A stretch of DNA of 64,000 nucleotides from Hymenobacter sp. J193. Lineage in GTDB: Bacteria > Bacteroidota > Bacteroidia > Cytophagales > Hymenobacteraceae. Under the pieces are notes generated by a model that worked only from the letters and a program-made list of their open reading frames with translations, searched no databases and was not told the DNA's origin. Every line of letters begins with the position of its first letter. Position 1 is the stretch's first letter. The stretch lies in contig NZ_JAJONE010000001.1 of NCBI RefSeq assembly GCF_024700075.1, positions 2,322,001 through 2,386,000 of the forward strand, read 5' to 3'. Positions 59,749 through 64,000 of the stretch are shown one piece after another. A program made the translations under genes and the position numbers.

Positions 59749-61271
59749 TTAGCCGCCGAGGGCCTGCAGGCGCTGGCGGGCGTTGAGGTTGGCGGGGTTC
59801 AGCTCCAGGGAGCGGCGGTAGTGGGTAATGGCTGCTTGGATGTCCTTACTGTTCTCGTCGGCTTCACCCAGGGAGTCGAAGAGGTTGGCGTCGTTGGGGT
59901 AGAGCTCCGTGCCCAGGGCAAAGATGGCCCGGGCGGCGGGCAGGTCGCGGGCCTCGCGCATAAGCTGGTAGCCCCAGGTATTCAGCGCCCCTTCCGACAA
60001 CGCAAATGTGGGCTCCTGCTGCTGCAGGCGGCGGTAGATTTCCAGGGCTTTATCGTAGCCTTCCCGGGCCAGGGCCGCCGCGAAGCCGGCCTGCGTGGGC
60101 GCGGGGCCGGACCGGGCGGGCAGGTGGTAGAGGCGGGCCATATGGGCTGGCACACCGTTCTGCGTAGGTGTGCGGCTCAGAAACTGCCGGCCGGTGGCGT
60201 CGCCTTTCAGGTTGGCATTGAGGAATTCGAGGGTGTAGCGGCAGGTCCAGTGGTAGGCTGCTTCTACCTCAGCGCGGGAATACTCTGTGAAGTGCTCCGC
60301 TCCGGCAAAGCGCAGGCCGATGGTGGAAAAGTCGCTGTGCTCCATTGGATTCATGACCACGTGGTAGAGGTCCGCGTACTTGGCTTCATTCAGCAGGATT
60401 CCCGTCGTTTCCATTCCTTTGGCACTAAGCTCGCGCACCGATTCGGAGCGGCGCTGCACGTACAGCCACGGTAGGGTCAGGCGCACGCGCGACACGGGTT
60501 TGGTATCCTCCCAGGCTTTGGTACCATCAAAGCTGACGATGGCGCTAATGCGCGCGTCCTGGGTGGCCGCCAGCGCATTGGCCAGGCCACCCCAGCTCCA
60601 GCCGGCGGCGGCCACATGGGCCATATCGGCTTGGGGCAGGGTATGGGCGTAGGAAAGCAGGAACTGGATATCCCGCGCCTGGGTATCCAGCCCTTCGGCA
60701 TCGAAGTTCATGTCCTTCGTACGCGTACCCAGGCTGCGGCTGGCCAGCACCACGTAGCCCTGGCTGGCGAGGTATTCGCACAAGTCGGCGGCTTCGTGGG
60801 CAGTGCCGCCGCCGCCAGCCGCATAAATCACCACCGGAAACTTACCAGCCGCCGCCGGAGCATTGCGCACGGCCCACATGCGCTGATCAAAGAGCTGTTG
60901 CGCCTGCTTCTGGCCTACCTGCGCGGCAGCCCACTGTAGCTTGTCGGCTAAGAAAGCGGCGGTTTCCGCATCGGTCCGAACGAAGTTCTCGTCGGTGGCC
61001 TCCGTGCGCAGGTAATCGGCGTAGCGGATGGCAGTGCCGCCTTTCTGGGCCGGGTACCACACCAAGGTTTGGATGGGCCGGGCCAGCTCGCCGGTGGTCG
61101 GTTTCCCGGTTACGGCGTCGGTACGGCCTTTATAGGCCCGTGCGTAATCGTATTGCTGCACCACACGGAAGCCAACGGTGTGCGGGCCGGGTTTGAGGTC
61201 GGCGAAGCCGGAGCCCGCCTGGGTAACATGGTAGTAAAAACAAAAAAGAGCAGTAACGCAGTTCTTATCAT
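59749..61271 (-). CDS. Secreted alpha/beta hydrolase with C-terminal TPR, possible frameshift at the signal peptide
   Basis: The hydrolase core (about 90-370) has YPVVIYAAGGGG-type KFPVVIYAAGGGGTAHEAAD and the nucleophile elbow VAAAGWSWGGLANALAAT; family relatives include dienelactone hydrolases and platelet-activating-factor acetylhydrolases. TPR units follow (YDKALEIYRRLQQQEPTFAL, YPNDANLFDSLGEADENSKD). The open frame upstream of QAGSGFADLKPG lacks any signal. In another frame ATG 61271 encodes MIRTALLLFFVFTTML, a good signal peptide. One extra C at 61221-61223 would join them as ...TTMLPQAGSGFADLKPG. I therefore place the start at 61271, with less certainty than the other frameshifts. It follows the M1 peptidase gene by 60 bases. 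Confidence 0.78.
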
Positions 61272-61331
61272 GGGGAATTTGAATGAAGCGGCAATAATAC
61301 AACCTCATCGGCCCTACTGCCGCCTCATACA

Positions 61332-62993
61332 CTACTCCACCAGCACCCCGATGTAGTAGTTGTGGGTATCCACTTCTATATTTTCCCGGGTCAGGCCCGG
61401 CAGATCCAGGGGTTTAAAGGAGCGGGTAGGCGTGATGGTGCGGTACTCCCCGCCCCGGGTGCGCACCCGCACGGGTAGGGCGAAACCTGGCTCGTCGGCA
61501 ATCCAGCGGGCCAGCGGCTTGCCGTCGGGCGTGAAGCGCACTTCCAGCGTGGGCACATTGGGGTGGCGCAGGTACTGGTTGAAGATGGGCGTGAGGTTCT
61601 GGCCGCTTTGCTGGTTGATGTAGCTTACCACCTGCTCCGTCGTCACAGTCTGGTGGTAGAACTGCTGGCCCAGGCCGCGCAGGATCTGCCGCCACTTGGC
61701 GTCGTCGTTCACCGTAAGGCGCAGCATGTGCAGCATAGCCGCCCCCTTGGGGTACATGTCGCCGGAGCCTTCCTTGTTCACCCCGTACGGCCCGATGATA
61801 GGCTCGTCGTTGCGGATCCACTTGCGGCAGCCGTGGATGTAGTCGGCCGCGGCGGCCTGGCCGGCGGTGCTTTCCACAAACATAGCCTCGGAGTAGGTAG
61901 TGAAGCCCTCGTGCACCCACATATCGGCAATATCCTTGGTGGTGATGTTGTTGCCGAACCACTCGTGGCCGCTTTCGTGGATGATGATGTAGTCCCACTT
62001 CAGACCCAGACCCGTATCGGAGCGGTCCTGACCCAGGTAGCCGTTGCGGTACTTGTTGCCGTAGGCCACGGCACTCTGGTGCTCCATGCCCAGGTGGGGC
62101 GCATCTACCAGCTTGTAGCCGTCCTCATAAAACGGATACGGCCCGAACCAGTACTCAAACGCCTTGAGCATGGACGGAACGTTGGCAGCAAACTGCTTTC
62201 TGGCTTTAGCAAGATTTTCGGGTAGCACCCAGTAGTCGAGCGTGAGCGGGCCCTTCTCCCCGGCGTAGGTGCCTCCGCTGAAGTGCTGGTAGTCGCCCAC
62301 GTTCAGGGCCACGTCGTAGTTGTTGATGGGGTTCGAGACAAACCAGTCGTAGCGCGTGTAGCCGCCCCTGAGCTTGGTGACTTTGCGCAGGCGGCCGTTC
62401 GACACGTCTTTCAGGCCCTTGGGCACCGAAACGCTGATGAGCATGGAGTCTACCTCGTCGGCCTGGTGGTCTTTGGTGGGCCACCAGATGCTGGCGCCCA
62501 CACCCTGGCAGGCCGAGGCCACCCAGGGCTTGCCCGTAGTGTCCTGCTTGAACACCAACCCGCCGTCCCAGGGGGCTAGTTTGGCCACGGTAGGCTGGCC
62601 GGAATAAAACACCGTGAACTGGTCGCGGGTGCCTTGGCGGATGGGCTGTGGGAACCTCACGAACACCGCATTGGCTTCCCGCGTGAATGGCACCGTCTTG
62701 CCCTGGTACTCCACCTTGTCCACCGAGAGGTTAGCAAACAAATCAAACTGTAGCCGGGTGAAGTCCTGAGTAGCGGTGAACCGGAACAGGTTGGAGCCGC
62801 TCAGGAAGCGCTTTTCCACGTCCAGCTTCACATCAAGGTGGTAGTAGCTGAGGTCGTAGCAGGTGCGCAGGGGTGTAAGCTGGCCGCGCAGAGAATCGGC
62901 GCGGGTGAAGGCCGTTTTGGGCTGCATCAACTGGGCCGTAGCCGCCTGGGTTAAACTCAACAGCGCGGTGAACAGCAGTAGACGTTGGAGCAT
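61332..62993 (-). CDS. M1-family (gluzincin) metallopeptidase
   Basis: A 553-residue secreted peptidase, signal MLQRLLLFTALLSLTQAATA. The zinc site is HESGH at 339-343 with Glu362 18 residues further on (WVHEGFTTYSE), the M1 consensus. The substrate-binding GxMEN motif appears as GMEHQ (HLGMEHQSAVAYG), a variant I recall from other M1 members in this phylum. The length is short for M1; the large C-terminal helical domain is missing. It probably trims peptides in the periplasm or outside the cell. ATG 62993 begins the signal peptide. The alpha/beta hydrolase gene follows on the same strand. Confidence 0.92.
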   Translation of the reverse strand: MLQRLLLFTALLSLTQAATAQLMQPKTAFTRADSLRGQLTPLRTCYDLSYYHLDVKLDVEKRFLSGSNLFRFTATQDFTRLQFDLFANLSVDKVEYQGKTVPFTREANAVFVRFPQPIRQGTRDQFTVFYSGQPTVAKLAPWDGGLVFKQDTTGKPWVASACQGVGASIWWPTKDHQADEVDSMLISVSVPKGLKDVSNGRLRKVTKLRGGYTRYDWFVSNPINNYDVALNVGDYQHFSGGTYAGEKGPLTLDYWVLPENLAKARKQFAANVPSMLKAFEYWFGPYPFYEDGYKLVDAPHLGMEHQSAVAYGNKYRNGYLGQDRSDTGLGLKWDYIIIHESGHEWFGNNITTKDIADMWVHEGFTTYSEAMFVESTAGQAAAADYIHGCRKWIRNDEPIIGPYGVNKEGSGDMYPKGAAMLHMLRLTVNDDAKWRQILRGLGQQFYHQTVTTEQVVSYINQQSGQNLTPIFNQYLRHPNVPTLEVRFTPDGKPLARWIADEPGFALPVRVRTRGGEYRTITPTRSFKPLDLPGLTRENIEVDTHNYYIGVLVE

Positions 62994-63151
62994 AGAGGAA
63001 GCGAAGAGAAAGACGAGCAGCCAAGATACTGCGCCCGTAACAGACGCCTGCTTCGGGGCCTCGTTGCGCGGCTGACTGAGCGGCATTTCGGGCTATTTCT
63101 GCTTACTATTGGCTGTGCAAGCGTTTGTTTGCGCCTGAAACTTGGTTTCCG

Positions 63152-64000
63152 ATGATTCGCTTCCTGCTATTGTTGCTTGGTTTTGGTGTCGTAAGCTCTG
63201 CCGCGCAGGCCACCGTTCGTCTGCCCCGGCTGGTGGGCTCCCACATGGTACTGCAGCGCGACGCCCGCCTACCGCTCTGGGGCTGGGCCGCGCCGGGCGA
63301 GAAAGTCAGCCTCACGTTCCAGGGCAAAACCTACGCTGCCCAGCCCGATGCCTCCGGCAAATGGACGCTCACGCTGCCTGCCATGCCCGCCGGCGGTCCT
63401 TACACCATGACTATTAAGGGCAGCAACACCCTGGAGCTGACCGATATTCTGGTGGGCGACGTGTGGCTGGCCTCGGGGCAGTCGAACATGGAGTGGGCCC
63501 TGCGAGACGCCGACAAAGGCCCCCAGGAAATTGCTGCTGCTACCTTCCCGCAAATCCGGCTGATTGACGTGCCCAACGTGGTAGCCTCGCGCCCCCAGGC
63601 CGAGTTTGGTGGGGCCGGTTGGCAAGTCTGTAGTCCGGCCACGGCCGGCAGCTTCTCGGCGGTGGCCTACTTCTTCGCTCGCGACCTGCACCAGCGCTAC
63701 CACGTGCCCATCGGGTTGATTACGGCCGAGTGGGGCGGTACGCCAGCCGAGTCCTGGGTTAGCGCCGAAGCGCTGAAAGCCCTGCCCGAGTTTACGCCGG
63801 TCGTGGAGAAGCTACGCAGCAACCCGCGCGACATCAGCCGGCAGGTAGCCGATTTTGAAGCCCAGATGTCTGCCTGGCGCCGCAGTCCGGCTGGTCAGGA
63901 CAGAGGCCACCGCCCCGGCGCCCAAGCTTGGTTTGACGTGAACTACGCGGCGGCCAATTGGCCCACCATGACGCTGCCCGGCGTTTGGGAAGCTACTCCA
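63152..64000 (+). CDS. Sialate O-acetylesterase, N-terminal part (runs off the window)
   Basis: The readable 283 residues start with signal MIRFLLLLLGFGVVSSAAQA. ATVRLPRLVGSHMVLQRDAR and LPLWGWAAPGEKVSLTFQGK are the characteristic N-terminal beta domain. DVWLASGQSNMEWALRDADK near residues 107-126 carries the SGNH-type GQSNMEW nucleophile. WGGTPAESWVSAEALKALPE is a further family segment. Such enzymes remove O-acetyl groups from sialic acids or plant polysaccharides. The gene is open to the window end; the catalytic Asp/His should lie beyond it. Confidence 0.9.
   Translation, partial: MIRFLLLLLGFGVVSSAAQATVRLPRLVGSHMVLQRDARLPLWGWAAPGEKVSLTFQGKTYAAQPDASGKWTLTLPAMPAGGPYTMTIKGSNTLELTDILVGDVWLASGQSNMEWALRDADKGPQEIAAATFPQIRLIDVPNVVASRPQAEFGGAGWQVCSPATAGSFSAVAYFFARDLHQRYHVPIGLITAEWGGTPAESWVSAEALKALPEFTPVVEKLRSNPRDISRQVADFEAQMSAWRRSPAGQDRGHRPGAQAWFDVNYAAANWPTMTLPGVWEATP

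Noticed and set aside
1..64000. tRNA and rRNA genes, CRISPR arrays, phage or conjugative modules, toxin-antitoxin pairs
   Set aside because: No TTCGAA-type T-arm with matching acceptor, no regular spaced repeats and no phage or transfer genes were recognised on either strand.

Overview
The window looks like chromosome from a high-GC member of the Bacteroidota, most probably Hymenobacter or a close relative (Cytophagales). The evidence is the gene content: a gliding/type IX secretion lipoprotein (GldJ) beside a PorP/SprF-family protein, DUF4175, a LytTR response regulator, an ECF sigma factor overlapping an anti-sigma/TonB protein, a large AsmA-like protein, and TANNTTTG-type promoter boxes. 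I saw no rRNA, tRNA, CRISPR array or prophage.

Layout. 0-5.5 kb: a methyltransferase with an apparent frameshift, an S41 peptidase, mnmG, a small translation-factor-like ORF and an ATE-like transferase. 5.6-6.4 kb: an intact IS5-type insertion sequence (A8 slippery run, DDE residues present) sitting in the loop of a palindromic repeat. 6.5-13.6 kb: ybeY, an HATPase, DUF4175, xthA, a CMD-family protein and comF. 13.7-20.2 kb: gldJ, a PorP/SprF protein, an AsmA-like protein and a DUF4382 lipoprotein. 20.3-25.1 kb: housekeeping genes including dgkA and fumC. 25.2-33.7 kb: a sigma/anti-sigma pair, two paralogous von Willebrand (vWA) proteins, a beta-barrel protein and a TPR protein. 34-38.5 kb: a phenylalanine/tyrosine operon (pheA, aminotransferase, tyrA, DAHP synthase-chorismate mutase). 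38.7-53.8 kb: LytTR regulator, serine hydrolase, M23 peptidase, SDR pseudogene, pseudouridine synthase, cold-shock protein, rlmF, signal peptidase and small or unknown proteins. 54-64 kb: TPM protein, a low-GC beta-barrel, lpdA, a GIY-YIG nuclease, an alpha/beta hydrolase, an M1 peptidase and the start of a sialate O-acetylesterase.

The most notable signal is upstream of pheA. Two short ORFs rich in Phe and Tyr codons lie in series, each followed by an intrinsic terminator, and each with a possible antiterminator segment at or near its stop codon. This fits two tandem leader-peptide attenuators controlling the aromatic operon.

A second signal is a family of dispersed palindromic repeats (GTCATGCTGAGC...CGAAGCATCTC and the related GTCATTGCGAGG...CGAAGCAATCC). 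There are about nine loci in the window. One pair lies 7 bases downstream of a single-domain GIY-YIG endonuclease gene.

A caution for readers: at least five genes (methyltransferase, gldJ, cold-shock gene, rlmF, TPM gene) become normal family members if one base is added to or removed from a homopolymer. The hydrolase at 61.2 kb and the SDR pseudogene may be further cases. This pattern points to sequencing error more than to real gene loss.
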